NCBI GenBank assembly: GCA_023444445.1 | Contig: JAEXMK010000079.1 | Coordinates: 1 to 57,441, forward strand | DNA from: Pseudomonadota bacterium | GTDB taxonomy: Bacteria > Pseudomonadota > Alphaproteobacteria > Rhizobiales > Rhizobiaceae | Direction of reading: 5' to 3' | Length of the DNA: 57,441 nt | Part shown: positions 1-10,552 of the stretch, one piece after another | Numbering within the stretch: the stretch's first letter is position 1 | How the letters are laid out: each line of letters opens with the position of its first letter | The notes under the pieces: generated by a model | The model's database searches: none | What the model was told of the DNA's origin: nothing | What the model saw: the letters and a program-made list of their open reading frames with translations, nothing else | Position numbers and translations under genes: made by a program

Positions 1-80
1 AAATGGCGGATACGATCCGATGCGGGCTGATACTTGCCCACCTGCCGGTCGATTTCCAGAAAACCTGTTACCTTGCCCAC
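1..80 (-). CDS. gltD: Glutamate synthase small (beta) subunit, N-terminal fragment
   Basis: The minus strand from 80 reads a GTG start followed by MGKVTGFLEIDRQ, the characteristic amino terminus of the NADPH-dependent GltD subunit, for 26 codons before the window ends. A GAGGA ribosome-binding sequence precedes the start by a few bases. GltD passes electrons from NADPH through FAD and 4Fe-4S centres to the GltB subunit. It lies downstream of gltB in the same direction, the usual order. Only the first part of the gene is present, so no domains can be checked. Confidence 0.9.
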   Translation of the reverse strand, partial: MGKVTGFLEIDRQVGKYQPASDRIRH

Positions 81-128
81 GTTTATGTCCTCACATCAAA
101 GCGGAGCGCCTGTCGGGCCCCAGTACCG

Positions 129-254
129 TCAAGCGAAACCAATAACCGCTCCCAGTACGATGAATTCAAATCCGATCTCGCCGCTCGTCCAGTAGATCAC
201 CGTGGGAACGGCGATCGCTGTTATCAGCGAGACCAGTTGGTGTAGTGTTCTCAC
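129..254 (-). CDS. Possible 41-aa hydrophobic peptide between gltB and gltD
   Basis: A GTG-started frame of 41 codons begins 9 bases after the gltB stop. It reads MRTLHQLVSLITAIAVPTVI and continues to an Ala-rich, Phe-containing end, giving two short hydrophobic stretches split by a Trp-Thr-Ser-Gly-Glu turn, as in a small membrane protein. No good ribosome-binding site precedes it, and the start sits right after a hairpin covering the gltB stop, so it would have to be coupled to gltB translation. The family is not recognised. It may simply be an open stretch of the intergenic region. Confidence 0.35.
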   Translation of the reverse strand: MRTLHQLVSLITAIAVPTVIYWTSGEIGFEFIVLGAVIGFA

Positions 255-274
255 GCGGCGGATTATTCCGCCGC
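255..274 (-). terminator. Perfect 8-bp hairpin spanning the gltB stop codon
   Basis: GCGGCGGA and TCCGCCGC are perfect inverted arms around a four-base loop, and the gltB stop codon lies at the loop and arm edge. No T-run follows on the minus strand, so it is more likely an RNA-processing or stability structure, or a weak attenuator between gltB and gltD, than a full intrinsic terminator. Confidence 0.45.
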
Positions 275-3200
275 AACGCCCATTTTCATCCGTTCCATAT
301 CCTCCAGCGCACGACGGTATTCGACCGGCATGACCTTACGGAATTTCGGACGGAACTCGCTCCAGCGGTCGAGTATATCCTTGGCGCGCGACGAATTCGT
401 GTAGTGGAAGTGGTTCGAGATCAACTGGTAAAGGCGCTCCTCGTCGTGGCGCGTCATGTCCTCGGAAACGTCCACACGTCCCTTGTGCATGAGGTCGCCG
501 CCGTGATGGTGCAGCTTTTCCAGCATGTCGTCTTCTTCCGGAACCGGTTCCAGCTCGACCATGGCCATGTTGCAGCGGGTGGCGAAATCGCCCTTTTCGT
601 CGAGAACATAAGCCACGCCACCGGACATGCCGGCCGCGAAGTTGCGGCCCGTCTCGCCGAGAACCACGACAATGCCGCCGGTCATGTATTCACAACCGTG
701 ATCGCCCACGCCTTCGACAACCGCGACCGCGCCGGAATTGCGCACTGCAAAGCGCTCACCCGCAACACCGCGGAAATAGCACTCGCCGGTAATCGCACCA
801 TAGAGAACCGTGTTTCCGACGATGATCGAGTTTTCCGCGACAATGCGGGTGTTTTCCGGCGGGCGCACGATGATGCGGCCACCTGAAAGACCCTTGCCGA
901 CATAGTCGTTACCGTCTCCCACCAGATCGAAGGTGATGCCCCGAGCCAGGAACGCGCCGAAGGACTGACCCGCCGTGCCGCGCAGCGTCACGTGGATCGT
1001 ATCGTCCTTCAGACCCTTGTGACCCCAGCGCTTGGCAAGCGCGCCCGAAAGCATGGCACCGGCGGAACGGTCGACGTTCTTGATCGGCACTTCGAAAACC
1101 ACAGGCTCGCGGTTTTCGAGCGATGGCTGCGACTTCTCGATCAGCTTGCGGTCGAGAATATCGTCGATCGGATGCTTCTGGCGTTCGGTCCAGAAGGTCG
1201 CTTCCTTCGGAGCTTCGACCTTGTGGAAGATGCGGCTGAAATCCAGCCCCTTGGCCTTCCAGTGCGCCAGCATCTCATCCTTCTCAAGCAGTTCGGAAGC
1301 ACCGATGATCTCGTCCAGCTTGGTCACGCCAAGCGAGGCAAGGATTTCGCGCACTTCTTCGGCGACGAAGAAGAAATAGTTGATGACGTGTTCCGGCGTA
1401 CCCTTGAAGCGCTTGCGCAGAACCGGGTCCTGCGTGGCAACGCCCACGGGGCAGGTGTTCAGATGGCACTTGCGCATCATGATGCAGCCAGCGGCAATCA
1501 GAGGCGCGGTGGCAAAACCGAATTCGTCCGCACCAAGCAGCGCGCCGATGATGACGTCACGGCCGGTCTTCAGACCGCCATCCACCTGCAGTGCAACGCG
1601 AGAGCGAAGACCGTTCAGCACCAGTGTCTGCTGGGTTTCGGCAAGGCCGATTTCCCACGGAGAACCCGCATGCTTGAGCGAGGTGAGCGGCGAAGCGCCC
1701 GTGCCGCCATCGAAACCGGAGACGGTGATATGGTCGGCACGTGCCTTGGCAACACCCGCCGCAACCGTGCCGACGCCCACTTCCGACACCAGCTTCACCG
1801 AAACATCGGCTTCCGGGTTGACGTTCTTCAGATCGTAGATCAGCTGCGCCAGATCTTCGATCGAATAGATATCGTGGTGCGGCGGTGGCGAAATGAGGCC
1901 GACGCCCGGCGTCGAATGCCGGGTCTTGGCAACCGTCGCATCCACCTTGTGGCCGGGCAGCTGTCCGCCTTCGCCGGGCTTTGCACCCTGCGCTACCTTG
2001 ATCTGCAGCATATCGGCATTGACGAGATATTCCGTCGTCACGCCGAAACGGCCGGACGCGATCTGCTTGATTGCCGAGCGCTCAGGATTCGGCTTGCCAT
2101 TGAGCAGAGGCAGATAGCGGTCGGATTCTTCGCCGCCCTCGCCGGTGTTGGACTTGCCGCCGATCTGGTTCATGGCAATCGCAAGCGTCGTATGCGCTTC
2201 GCGGCTGATCGAACCGAAGGACATGGCGCCCGTCGAGAAGCGCTTGACGATTTCAGCCGCAGGCTCGACTTCATCGATGGAAACGGGCTTGCGACCGAGC
2301 GCTTCCGCCGACTTGATGTTGAACAGGCCACGGATGGTGTTCATCCGCAGCGCCGTCTCATTCACCATGCCAGCGAATTCGCGGTAGCGATCCTGGCTGT
2401 TGCCACGCACAGCATGCTGCAGCGAGGCCACGGCATCCGGCGTCCAGGCGTGGCTTTCACCGCGCATGCGATAGGCATATTCGCCGCCGATATCGAGCGT
2501 ATTGGCAAGGATCGGATCCTTGCCGAAGGCAGCCGTGTGACGCGTTACGGTTTCTTCGGCGATTTCGGTGAGACCAACACCTTCGATGGAGGTTGCGGTG
2601 CCAAAGAAATATTTCTCGACGAATTCCGAAGACAGGCCAACGGCGTCGAAAATCTGCGCGCCGCAATAGGACTGGTAGGTGGAAATGCCCATCTTGGACA
2701 TGACCTTGAGAATGCCCTTACCCACCGCCTTGATGTAGCGATAAACGACTTCGTCGTCAGACACTTCCTTAGGGAAGGCGCCGTGCTTGTGCATGTCGAG
2801 CAGCGTATCGAAAGCGAGATAGGGGTTGATCGCCTCCGCACCATAACCGGCAAGCAGGCAGAAATGGTGAACTTCGCGCGGCTCGCCGGTTTCCACGACG
2901 AGACCGACCGAGGTGCGCAGACCCTTGCGGATCAGGTGATGGTGCACGGCGGCCGTCGCCAGAAGTGCGGGGATCGCGATGCGATCCGGGCCAAGCTGGC
3001 GGTCGGAGAGAACAATGATGTTGTAACCGCCGCGCACGGCGGATTCCGCCCGCTCGCACAGGCGGTCGAGCATCTCGGGCATACCTTCCGCGCCACGCTC
3101 CACATCATAGGTGAAGTCCAGCGTCTTGGTGTCGAAACGATCTTCCGTGTGGCCGATGGAGCGGATCTTTTCCAGATCGCCATTGGTCAGGATCGGCTGG

Positions 3201-5008
3201 CGCACTTCCAGACGCTTGGCGCGGGCCGCCCCTTCGTGATCGAGAAGGTTCGGGCGCGGACCGATAAAGGACACGAGGCTCATGACGAGTTCCTCGCGGA
3301 TCGGATCGATCGGCGGGTTGGTGACCTGCGCGAAATTCTGCTTGAAATAGGTGTAAAGCAGCTTCGACTTGTCCGACATGGCCGAAATCGGCGTATCGGT
3401 GCCCATCGAACCGATGGCTTCCTGACCGGTCGTCGCCATTGGCGACATCAGGAGCTTCGTATCTTCGCTGGTATAACCGAAGGCCTGCTGACGGTCGAGC
3501 AGGGACACGTCGCGGCGCAGCGCGCGCGGCTCCACGGGCTTCAGATCCTCGAGAATGAGCTGGGTGCGGTCAAGCCAGGTGCGATAGGGATGCTTGGCGG
3601 CAAGCTCGTGCTTCACATCCTCGTCGGAAATGATCGCGCCCTTTTCCATGTCGATCAGCAGCATCTTGCCGGGCTGCAAACGCCACTTCTTGATGATGCG
3701 TTCTTCGGGAACCGGCAGCGTACCGGCTTCCGACGCCATGATGACGCGGTCGTCATCGGTAACGAGATAACGCGCGGGACGCAGGCCGTTGCGGTCGAGG
3801 GTCGCACCGATCTGCTTGCCATCGGTGAAGGCGACGGCAGCGGGGCCATCCCAAGGCTCCATCAGCGCGGCATGATATTCGTAAAACGCCTTGCGCTCCG
3901 CCGACATGGACAGGTTGCCCGACCATGCTTCGGGGATCAGCATCATCACGGCATGGGCCATGGAATAACCGCCGCGCACGAGGAATTCGAGCGCGTTGTC
4001 GAAACAGGCGGTATCCGACTGGCCTTCATAAGAAATCGGCCAGAGCTTGGAAATGTCGTCGCCGAACAGCGCCGACGAAACGGACGCCTGACGCGCCGCC
4101 ATCCAGTTGACGTTGCCACGCAGCGTGTTGATTTCGCCGTTATGGGCAACCATGCGGTAAGGGTGCGCCAGCTTCCAGGACGGGAAAGTGTTGGTCGAGA
4201 AACGCTGATGCACGAGGGCAACGGCGGATTCGAAACGCGGATCCGAAAGGTCCTTGTAATAAGCGCCAACCTGATAGGCGAGGAACATGCCCTTATAGAC
4301 AATGGTCGAGGATGACAGCGAAACCGGGTAGAAATCCTGGGTTTCCTTGCCGCCGCCTTCATCATAGATGCGGTTGGACAGCACCTTGCGGATCAGGAAC
4401 AGCTTGCGCTCGAAGTCATGATTGGTCGCAGCATCGCGACCAGCGCCGATGAAGACCTGAACATGGTGGGGTTCGGTGGCGGCAATATCGGGCGCCTTCG
4501 ACAGCGAGGAATTGTCGACGGGCACGTCGCGGAAGCCGAGGAACTGCTGCCCCTCTTCGCCGATGACGTCGACGATGACCTGCTTGTAATGCTCGATGCG
4601 CGAAGGATCGCGCGGCATGAAGATGTGGCCAACGGCGTATTCGCCAGCCTTCGGCAAGGTCACGCCCTGTGCCGCCATTTCCTCGCGGAAGAATCGATCG
4701 GGAATCTGCACCAGAATACCCGCGCCATCGCCCATCAGCGGGTCTGCGCCGACAGCACCGCGATGCGTGAGGTTTTCGAGAATGAACAGGCCATCGCTGA
4801 CGATCTGGTGCGACTTGACGCCCTTCATATGGGCGACGAAGCCAACACCGCAAGCGTCATGTTCATTGGCGGGATCGTAAAGACCCTGCTTTTCCGGCAA
4901 GCCGCCCGCGAAACGCGCTTTCGCGGAAACGGGCGCGGCCGCAGCCGCGGTGGGACAGTCAGTGGTCAGGGTTGCGGCAGCGATATCCGCCAGCGGCTTG
5001 TTCGTCAT
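263..5008 (-). CDS. gltB: Glutamate synthase (NADPH) large subunit
   Basis: This 1581-residue protein makes two glutamates from glutamine and 2-oxoglutarate. Domains in order are a class II glutamine amidotransferase whose nucleophile is Cys53 in DACGVGF (so a propeptide of about 52 residues, as in other GltB), a central domain, the FMN-binding synthase domain with the [11 protein letters not shown] stretch, the [15 protein letters not shown] cluster that binds 3Fe-4S, and a C-terminal GXGXG beta-helix. Length matches the family (about 1500). The start is supported by a GGAGGG site 6 bases upstream. gltD follows on the same strand. The very long plus-strand frames opposite it are shadows. Confidence 0.98.
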   Translation of the reverse strand: MTNKPLADIAAATLTTDCPTAAAAAPVSAKARFAGGLPEKQGLYDPANEHDACGVGFVAHMKGVKSHQIVSDGLFILENLTHRGAVGADPLMGDGAGILVQIPDRFFREEMAAQGVTLPKAGEYAVGHIFMPRDPSRIEHYKQVIVDVIGEEGQQFLGFRDVPVDNSSLSKAPDIAATEPHHVQVFIGAGRDAATNHDFERKLFLIRKVLSNRIYDEGGGKETQDFYPVSLSSSTIVYKGMFLAYQVGAYYKDLSDPRFESAVALVHQRFSTNTFPSWKLAHPYRMVAHNGEINTLRGNVNWMAARQASVSSALFGDDISKLWPISYEGQSDTACFDNALEFLVRGGYSMAHAVMMLIPEAWSGNLSMSAERKAFYEYHAALMEPWDGPAAVAFTDGKQIGATLDRNGLRPARYLVTDDDRVIMASEAGTLPVPEERIIKKWRLQPGKMLLIDMEKGAIISDEDVKHELAAKHPYRTWLDRTQLILEDLKPVEPRALRRDVSLLDRQQAFGYTSEDTKLLMSPMATTGQEAIGSMGTDTPISAMSDKSKLLYTYFKQNFAQVTNPPIDPIREELVMSLVSFIGPRPNLLDHEGAARAKRLEVRQPILTNGDLEKIRSIGHTEDRFDTKTLDFTYDVERGAEGMPEMLDRLCERAESAVRGGYNIIVLSDRQLGPDRIAIPALLATAAVHHHLIRKGLRTSVGLVVETGEPREVHHFCLLAGYGAEAINPYLAFDTLLDMHKHGAFPKEVSDDEVVYRYIKAVGKGILKVMSKMGISTYQSYCGAQIFDAVGLSSEFVEKYFFGTATSIEGVGLTEIAEETVTRHTAAFGKDPILANTLDIGGEYAYRMRGESHAWTPDAVASLQHAVRGNSQDRYREFAGMVNETALRMNTIRGLFNIKSAEALGRKPVSIDEVEPAAEIVKRFSTGAMSFGSISREAHTTLAIAMNQIGGKSNTGEGGEESDRYLPLLNGKPNPERSAIKQIASGRFGVTTEYLVNADMLQIKVAQGAKPGEGGQLPGHKVDATVAKTRHSTPGVGLISPPPHHDIYSIEDLAQLIYDLKNVNPEADVSVKLVSEVGVGTVAAGVAKARADHITVSGFDGGTGASPLTSLKHAGSPWEIGLAETQQTLVLNGLRSRVALQVDGGLKTGRDVIIGALLGADEFGFATAPLIAAGCIMMRKCHLNTCPVGVATQDPVLRKRFKGTPEHVINYFFFVAEEVREILASLGVTKLDEIIGASELLEKDEMLAHWKAKGLDFSRIFHKVEAPKEATFWTERQKHPIDDILDRKLIEKSQPSLENREPVVFEVPIKNVDRSAGAMLSGALAKRWGHKGLKDDTIHVTLRGTAGQSFGAFLARGITFDLVGDGNDYVGKGLSGGRIIVRPPENTRIVAENSIIVGNTVLYGAITGECYFRGVAGERFAVRNSGAVAVVEGVGDHGCEYMTGGIVVVLGETGRNFAAGMSGGVAYVLDEKGDFATRCNMAMVELEPVPEEDDMLEKLHHHGGDLMHKGRVDVSEDMTRHDEERLYQLISNHFHYTNSSRAKDILDRWSEFRPKFRKVMPVEYRRALEDMERMKMGVAAE

Positions 5009-5381
5009 TTTTGTCCCTCCTGCAAAATTACTTGCACGGTTTCATGCGAAGATCCGGCACGATACGGATTGCTGCTTGCCGCAAAATCCACATTCAGGCC
5101 GGCTGGATCAAATTTAGGACAGCAAGACTGTCTCAATTCCTGCTGATTTTGGCAGAAACGACGGAATTTTGCAAGGGTCCGAATCCAATTTGTGAGCACC
5201 CCTGTTTGCAGCGAAGTTTCGATACTGACCTATTGTGCGAAACTTTCTTATCGAAAGAGCCGCCTTACCATTGCTTTCATTGCCCGATTTGCCAATCGGG
5301 ATCTTAGGTCCTAGAACTTTGCCATCATCATCGCTTAACGCAGCCCATTACAGACCCCCAGCCATCGGAAAGCCTTCAGAG
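5009..5381. promoter_or_regulatory. Divergent intergenic region, gltB and threonine aldolase promoters
   Basis: This 373-base stretch has no convincing gene. It must hold the promoters for gltB (left) and ltaE (right). A perfect 7-bp hairpin, CCCGATT-TGCC-AATCGGG, lies at 5283-5300 about 80 bases before ltaE, and an imperfect GACAG/CTGTC pair lies near 5117. Neither is recognised as a known operator. Confidence 0.4.
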
Positions 5382-6434
5382 ATGTTTTTTGCTTCAGACA
5401 ATTGGGCTGGCGCCCATCCGGCCGTCAATGAACGGCTGTCTCGGGAATCCACGCGCTTTGCCGCCGCTTACGGCACCAGCGAACTCGATCTCTCCATCGA
5501 AAAACGCTTCAACGAAATCTTCGAACGCAAAGTCGCGGTATTTTTCGTCGCCACCGGCACTGCGGCCAATTCTCTTTCGCTGGCCAGCATCGCCCGTGCC
5601 GGCGGCCTGACCTTCTGTCATTCGGAAGCGCATGTGATCGAGGATGAATGCGGCGCCCCGGATTTCTTTTCCGGCATGCGCATGGTCGCCGTCGAGGGGC
5701 CGAACGGCAAGATGCTGCCAGAAAACCTGATCGAGCGTATCGCACGTTATCCGCAGGATGCCGTGCACCATGGGCGCGCCGCGGCCATCACCATGACACA
5801 GGCAACCGAGGCCGGTACCGTCTACACGCTTGACGAAATTGACGCGATATCGAAGATCGCCAAGGAAAACGGCCTGCCGCTGCATATGGATGGCGCGCGC
5901 TTTGCCAACGCGCTTGCCGCTCTCAGCACCACGCCGGCCGAAATGACCTGGAAACGTGGCGTCGACGTCCTGTCTTTCGGCGGCACAAAAAATGGCTGCT
6001 GGTGCGCGGAAGCGATCGTGTTTTTCGATCCTTCGCTCGCCCGGGATTTCTCCTTCCTGCGAAAGCGCACCGCCCAGCTTTTCTCGAAGTCGCGTTTCAT
6101 CGCCGCGCAATTCGAAGCCTATCTGCAGGACGATCTGTGGCTCGGTCTCGCCGGCCACGCCAATGCCATGGCCGATCGGCTGCGCACCGGGTTCGGCTCG
6201 CTCAACAGCGCGCGCCTTGCCTGGCCGACACAAGCCAACGAAGTTTTCGCCATTTTGACGAAGGCAGCCGCGGAAGCGGCGACGGAAAAAGGCGCGAAAT
6301 TTTATGACTGGCTGGAGCCGCGCGACATGCCGGAAAAAGTTGGCAAGGACGAAGTTCTGATCCGCATGGTCACCAGCTTTGCGACGACCGAAGCCGATGT
6401 GGACGAGTTCCTGTCAATCTGCGCTGCCGTCTGA
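5382..6434 (+). CDS. ltaE: Low-specificity L-threonine aldolase
   Basis: A PLP enzyme that splits L-threonine or L-allo-threonine into glycine and acetaldehyde. The start is placed at MFFASDNWAGAHP because alignment-type features (SDN near the start, then ATGTAANSLSL, HMDGARFANAL and the PLP-lysine segment SFGGTKNG) fit a 350-residue protein. The frame is open 49 codons further upstream, but that extension looks non-coding. No strong ribosome-binding site is visible. The gene stands alone and divergent from gltB, followed by the end of kdpE on the other strand. Confidence 0.93.
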   Translation: MFFASDNWAGAHPAVNERLSRESTRFAAAYGTSELDLSIEKRFNEIFERKVAVFFVATGTAANSLSLASIARAGGLTFCHSEAHVIEDECGAPDFFSGMRMVAVEGPNGKMLPENLIERIARYPQDAVHHGRAAAITMTQATEAGTVYTLDEIDAISKIAKENGLPLHMDGARFANALAALSTTPAEMTWKRGVDVLSFGGTKNGCWCAEAIVFFDPSLARDFSFLRKRTAQLFSKSRFIAAQFEAYLQDDLWLGLAGHANAMADRLRTGFGSLNSARLAWPTQANEVFAILTKAAAEAATEKGAKFYDWLEPRDMPEKVGKDEVLIRMVTSFATTEADVDEFLSICAAV

Positions 6435-6466
6435 CAACGATCGGAGGGCGTCGCTTCTGGGCGCCC

Positions 6467-7156
6467 TCAAACCTCCTGCAACCGGTAACCGACCCCGGTT
6501 TCCGTCAGGATATACCGCGGCTGATCCGGGATTTTTTCGATCTTCTGGCGCAGCTGGCGCACATAGACCCGCAAATATTGCACGTCGGTCAGTTCGTCCC
6601 AGACATGTTCCAGCAGAAAACGGTGTGTCAGCACCTTGCCGGCGTGCTGCACCAGGACCCGCAGAATATCGTACTCCTTGGGCGAGAGTCTCACCTCGCG
6701 ACCCTCCACCCTGACGATGCGCCGGACAAGATCGACAGACAGATCACCGGTCTGAAACACCGGCCTTTCGCCCTGGCTCTGCAGGCGATGGCGCAGCGCG
6801 ACGCGGATGCGGGCGACAAGTTCGTTCATGCCGAAAGGCTTGCTGATGTAATCGTCCGCTCCCAGTTCCAGCGCCCTGACGATACCTGCCTCATCCGTTC
6901 GGCTGGAGAGGATGATGACCGGCAGCGCCAGACCTTCGCTGCGCCATTTCTCCAGAAGGTCATGCCCCGACAAATCCGGCAGTCCGAGATCAAGCACGAC
7001 GAGATCCGGCTTGTCTTCCCGGACCAATTCCATCGCCACTTTCGCATTCATTGCCTCGCTCACCGCATATCCCTGCGTCGAGAGGCCCACTCGCAGGAGC
7101 TTTCGGATCGGCGGCTCGTCATCGACGATCAGAATACGAACGGCGGAATTGCTCAT
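6467..7156 (-). CDS. kdpE: Two-component response regulator KdpE
   Basis: An OmpR/PhoB-type regulator of 229 residues. The receiver domain has the acidic pair Asp12-Asp13 and phospho-acceptor Asp56 in VVLDLGLPD, and the C-terminal winged helix carries the LSPKEYDIL and LRVYVRQLRQKIE segments. It is last in the kdp operon, 60 bases after kdpD, and is expected to be phosphorylated by KdpD and to activate the operon promoter upstream of 14774. Confidence 0.97.
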   Translation of the reverse strand: MSNSAVRILIVDDEPPIRKLLRVGLSTQGYAVSEAMNAKVAMELVREDKPDLVVLDLGLPDLSGHDLLEKWRSEGLALPVIILSSRTDEAGIVRALELGADDYISKPFGMNELVARIRVALRHRLQSQGERPVFQTGDLSVDLVRRIVRVEGREVRLSPKEYDILRVLVQHAGKVLTHRFLLEHVWDELTDVQYLRVYVRQLRQKIEKIPDQPRYILTETGVGYRLQEV

Positions 7157-7216
7157 TCCGAATCTCCTTCAGCGGCATGGCAGGATGCGCGACCATCTCT
7201 TACCGGCAATAGCACC

Positions 7217-9919
7217 TTAATCATGATCCAGCACAGGCGTATCGACGGCGACGGGCAGGCCTATGGTAAATTGTGCGCCACTGCGGCCCGATCTGTTTTC
7301 CGCCCGGATCGTGCCACCCATCGCCTCGATGAACCCCTTGCAGATGGACAGGCCGAGCCCCGTTCCCGCCTGCACATGGTCAATCTTGCGCACCCGGTAA
7401 AAACTGTCGAAGACCCGCTCGATATCATCGGGCGGAATGCCCGGCCCCTCATCAGTGACCGACAGGAAGATATTCTTTCCCTGCCGCCAGCCGCGTATCG
7501 CAATGGTGGTGTGTTCGGGAGCGTATTTGGCCGCATTGTCGATGAGGTTGAACAGCACCTGTTCGAAAAGCACGGGATCGACCTTCAGCATCGGCAGGTC
7601 AGATGGGATATCGAGAGCGACCTTATGCCGGGCGACGATCTTCGCCGCGCGCGACAGCGCCGTTCCGACCATGTCGCCGAGGAAATGCAGCCCGTAATTC
7701 GGCTCCATCGCCCCCGATCCGATCCTCGTCATATCGAGAAGATTGGAGATGAAACGGTTCAGCCGTTCGGATTCCTCGACAATCGTTGACAGCAGTTCGC
7801 CGCGCGCATCGGGCGGAATGTCATCGGCAAAATCCTTGAGCGTTCCGGCGGAGCCCAGAATGGCAGCAAGTGGAGTTTTAAGGTCGTGGGAGATGGAGGT
7901 CAGAAGTGCAGTGCGCAGGCGGTCGGTTTCAGCCGCCAGCCTTGCCCGGTCGACATCCGAGGCGAGCTGAAGACGTTCTATCGCGAGCGCGGCCTGATCG
8001 GCCAGCGCATCAAAAAGCCGCTGCTGTTCCGGCGTCAACAGCGGTCCGCTTCGGTCATCATCCAGGCCCACGACACCTACCGCACCGCTGCCGGTACGAA
8101 GCGGGAGATAGAGCCTTTTGGCTCCCGGCAAAGTATCTGCACCACGACCTGCCGCCTTGTTGTGTTCCCAGGCCCATTGCGCGGCGGCGATATCGGCATC
8201 CACCAATGTATCGTCAGGCGGATAACCCGCCTTGACGGCAATGGCGCCGTTTTCCGGCATGAGCAGGACGACCCTTACCTTCAGCATCGACGCCATCTGA
8301 TATGCGGTCGCCCACAACACATCGTCGAGCGTTCCCGTACCGGCCAGTTTTTTCGCAAACAGATAGAGATCTTCGGTGGTTCGCGCTCTAGAGCGCGCAG
8401 ACGCTGCCTGCCGCTGCACCGCGACGGTGAGATTGGACGCGACCAGCGCCACGCCGAAATAAAACAGCAGGGCGACAAGGCTATCAGGGGAACTCACCGT
8501 CAGCGTATAACGCGGCTCCAGAAAGAAGAAGTTGAACGCGACCGCACCGAGCAGCGAGGCATAAAGCGCCGGCCCCAGACCGCCGCGCACCGCAGCAGCC
8601 AGAACGGCCATCAGGAAAACGAGCGCGAGATTTTGAAGATCGAGCGTCTGGTCGAGCACGATGCCGACAACGATCGCCAGTCCGACGAACAGGGTACTGT
8701 TGAGATAGGACCGGAAAGATTGGCGGGATCGCGCCGGTGCGAGCTTTACGGCGTGACCCGGCTTTTCTTCGTTCTTGTCGCCGGAAATGACGTGCACGCT
8801 TATATCGCCGGCGTGGTCGATAAGATCATGCGTCAGCGAGCGCTGAAAAATCCGTTGCCACCAGGATTTTCGCGGACGACCGATGATGATGTGGGTAAAA
8901 TTATTGGCATTGGCGTAAGCGATGATCTCGCGTGTGAGGTCAAGCGCCGGCAGGGTCACCGTTTCGCCGCCAAGCTGCTGCGCAAGCCGCATGGTGCCCG
9001 CCAGCCGATCCTTATCCGACTCCGACAATTGCTGCGAACGCGGCGTGTCGAGATGCAATGCGGTCCAGGGCGCGCGCAATCGGTCCGCCTGCCTTCGGGC
9101 ATAACGCACGAGACCCGGGCCGTTGCCGCCATGGTCGAGGCAGACCAGAACCCGGTCTCCCGCCGCCCATGGCCCGGAAATTGCATGGGACTGCATATGG
9201 TTGAGCAATTGCTCGTCCACCCGCTGTGCCGTACGGCGAAGTGCAAGTTCGCGCAGCGCCGTCAGGTTGCCGCGGGAGAAATAGTTTTCGATGGCGCGTC
9301 GGGCCGTACGCGGCAGGTAGACCTTGCCGTCCTGCAGACGTTTGATCAGGTCATCGGGGGTAATGTCGATGATTTCGACATCGTCGGCACGGTCGATGAT
9401 GCTGTCCGGCACGGTTTCGCGCACACGGATGCGGGTGATCTGCGCCACCACATCATTCAGGCTTTCGACATGCTGGATGTTGAGCGTGGTATAGACGTCG
9501 ATTCCCTGCGCGAGGATTTCCTGAACGTCCATGTAGCGCTTGGGGTGGCGGCTGCCGGCGGCATTGGTATGGGCAAGTTCATCGACCAAGACGAGAGCAG
9601 GGCGACGGGCGAGAATGGCGTCGATATCCATTTCTTCCAGCACCTGACCGCGATAGTCGATGCGCTTGCGGGGGATCACATCCAGCCCTTCGACCAGCGC
9701 CTCGGTTTCCTTGCGGCCATGGGTTTCCACGACGCCGATAAGGGTATCGACACCATCCGCGAGCTTCGCCCGGCCGGACATCAGCATCTCATAGGTCTTG
9801 CCGACGCCGGGTGCGGCACCCAAAAAAATCTTCAGCCGGCCTCTTGCCTCGCGCCGGGCATTTTCCAGCAGCGCATCGGGCGACGGTCGGCTCGGCATAT
9901 CGCTGATATCGTCAGGCAT
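7217..9919 (-). CDS. kdpD: Sensor histidine kinase KdpD
   Basis: A 900-residue membrane kinase sensing potassium limitation and turgor. In order it has an N-terminal KdpD domain with Walker A GAAPGVGKT at about 34-42, a UspA-like cytosolic domain, four membrane segments near residues 400-500 (KdpD_C region), a GAF-like domain, the phospho-acceptor motif SISHDLKTPLAAI, and an HATPase domain with DNAAKYA and DEGPGIP. Length is normal (E. coli 894). It lies 54 bases downstream of kdpC on the same strand. Confidence 0.97.
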   Translation of the reverse strand: MPDDISDMPSRPSPDALLENARREARGRLKIFLGAAPGVGKTYEMLMSGRAKLADGVDTLIGVVETHGRKETEALVEGLDVIPRKRIDYRGQVLEEMDIDAILARRPALVLVDELAHTNAAGSRHPKRYMDVQEILAQGIDVYTTLNIQHVESLNDVVAQITRIRVRETVPDSIIDRADDVEIIDITPDDLIKRLQDGKVYLPRTARRAIENYFSRGNLTALRELALRRTAQRVDEQLLNHMQSHAISGPWAAGDRVLVCLDHGGNGPGLVRYARRQADRLRAPWTALHLDTPRSQQLSESDKDRLAGTMRLAQQLGGETVTLPALDLTREIIAYANANNFTHIIIGRPRKSWWQRIFQRSLTHDLIDHAGDISVHVISGDKNEEKPGHAVKLAPARSRQSFRSYLNSTLFVGLAIVVGIVLDQTLDLQNLALVFLMAVLAAAVRGGLGPALYASLLGAVAFNFFFLEPRYTLTVSSPDSLVALLFYFGVALVASNLTVAVQRQAASARSRARTTEDLYLFAKKLAGTGTLDDVLWATAYQMASMLKVRVVLLMPENGAIAVKAGYPPDDTLVDADIAAAQWAWEHNKAAGRGADTLPGAKRLYLPLRTGSGAVGVVGLDDDRSGPLLTPEQQRLFDALADQAALAIERLQLASDVDRARLAAETDRLRTALLTSISHDLKTPLAAILGSAGTLKDFADDIPPDARGELLSTIVEESERLNRFISNLLDMTRIGSGAMEPNYGLHFLGDMVGTALSRAAKIVARHKVALDIPSDLPMLKVDPVLFEQVLFNLIDNAAKYAPEHTTIAIRGWRQGKNIFLSVTDEGPGIPPDDIERVFDSFYRVRKIDHVQAGTGLGLSICKGFIEAMGGTIRAENRSGRSGAQFTIGLPVAVDTPVLDHD

Positions 9920-9973
9920 TTAACCACCAGTGGTCGAGGCTATGGCTTCCGGAGAAGCCATAGCCATTTCAGT

Positions 9974-10540
9974 TTATGAGCCGGCTGCGTCAAGTGCCAT
10001 ATTGAGCGCCAGTATATTTACAACGGGCTCACCCATGAAGCCGAGTTCCGGCGCTTCGACATGACGCTCGACGAGGGCACGCAACGTGGCCTCCTCCATT
10101 CCCCTTGCCTTGGCGACGCGCGGCACCTGGAAATAGGCGGCCTCTGGCGAAACGTGCGGATCAAGGCCGCTGCCCGATGCCGTCACCAGATCGGCGGGAA
10201 CTTCCGCCGACGGGTTTTCGGCTTTTGCAACCTCATAATCCTTCTTCACCCGGTCGATGAGCTTGGCGCTCGTCGGGCCGAGATTGGAACCGGAGGATGA
10301 GGCCGCATTATATCCGTCACCGGCAGCGGAGGGCCGTCCGTGAAAATAGGCCTCGCCGGTGAAGGCCTGACCGATCAATTGCGAGCCGACCACCTTACCG
10401 TCCTTCTCGATCAGGCTGCCATTGGCCTGAACGGGAAAGAGCGCCTGCGCCAGACCTGTCATGCCCAGCGGATAGGCAAGGCCGGTAATGGCCGTGGTGG
10501 CGAGGATCAGCACCAGTGCGGGACGAAACTGTCTGAACAT
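9974..10540 (-). CDS. kdpC: Potassium-transporting ATPase subunit C
   Basis: A 188-residue single-pass membrane subunit that assists the KdpB ATPase within the KdpFABC complex. The first 25 residues form one hydrophobic helix. The body has the family segments [19 protein letters not shown] and [11 protein letters not shown]. It follows kdpB with a 12-base gap and precedes kdpD. Confidence 0.96.
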   Translation of the reverse strand: MFRQFRPALVLILATTAITGLAYPLGMTGLAQALFPVQANGSLIEKDGKVVGSQLIGQAFTGEAYFHGRPSAAGDGYNAASSSGSNLGPTSAKLIDRVKKDYEVAKAENPSAEVPADLVTASGSGLDPHVSPEAAYFQVPRVAKARGMEEATLRALVERHVEAPELGFMGEPVVNILALNMALDAAGS

Positions 10541-10552
10541 TGTCTTTACTCC

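Noticed and set aside
992..4315. 1107-codon open frame on the plus strand opposite gltB
   Set aside because: It is a shadow of GC-rich gltB: no ribosome-binding site, no known domain, and gltB is certain.
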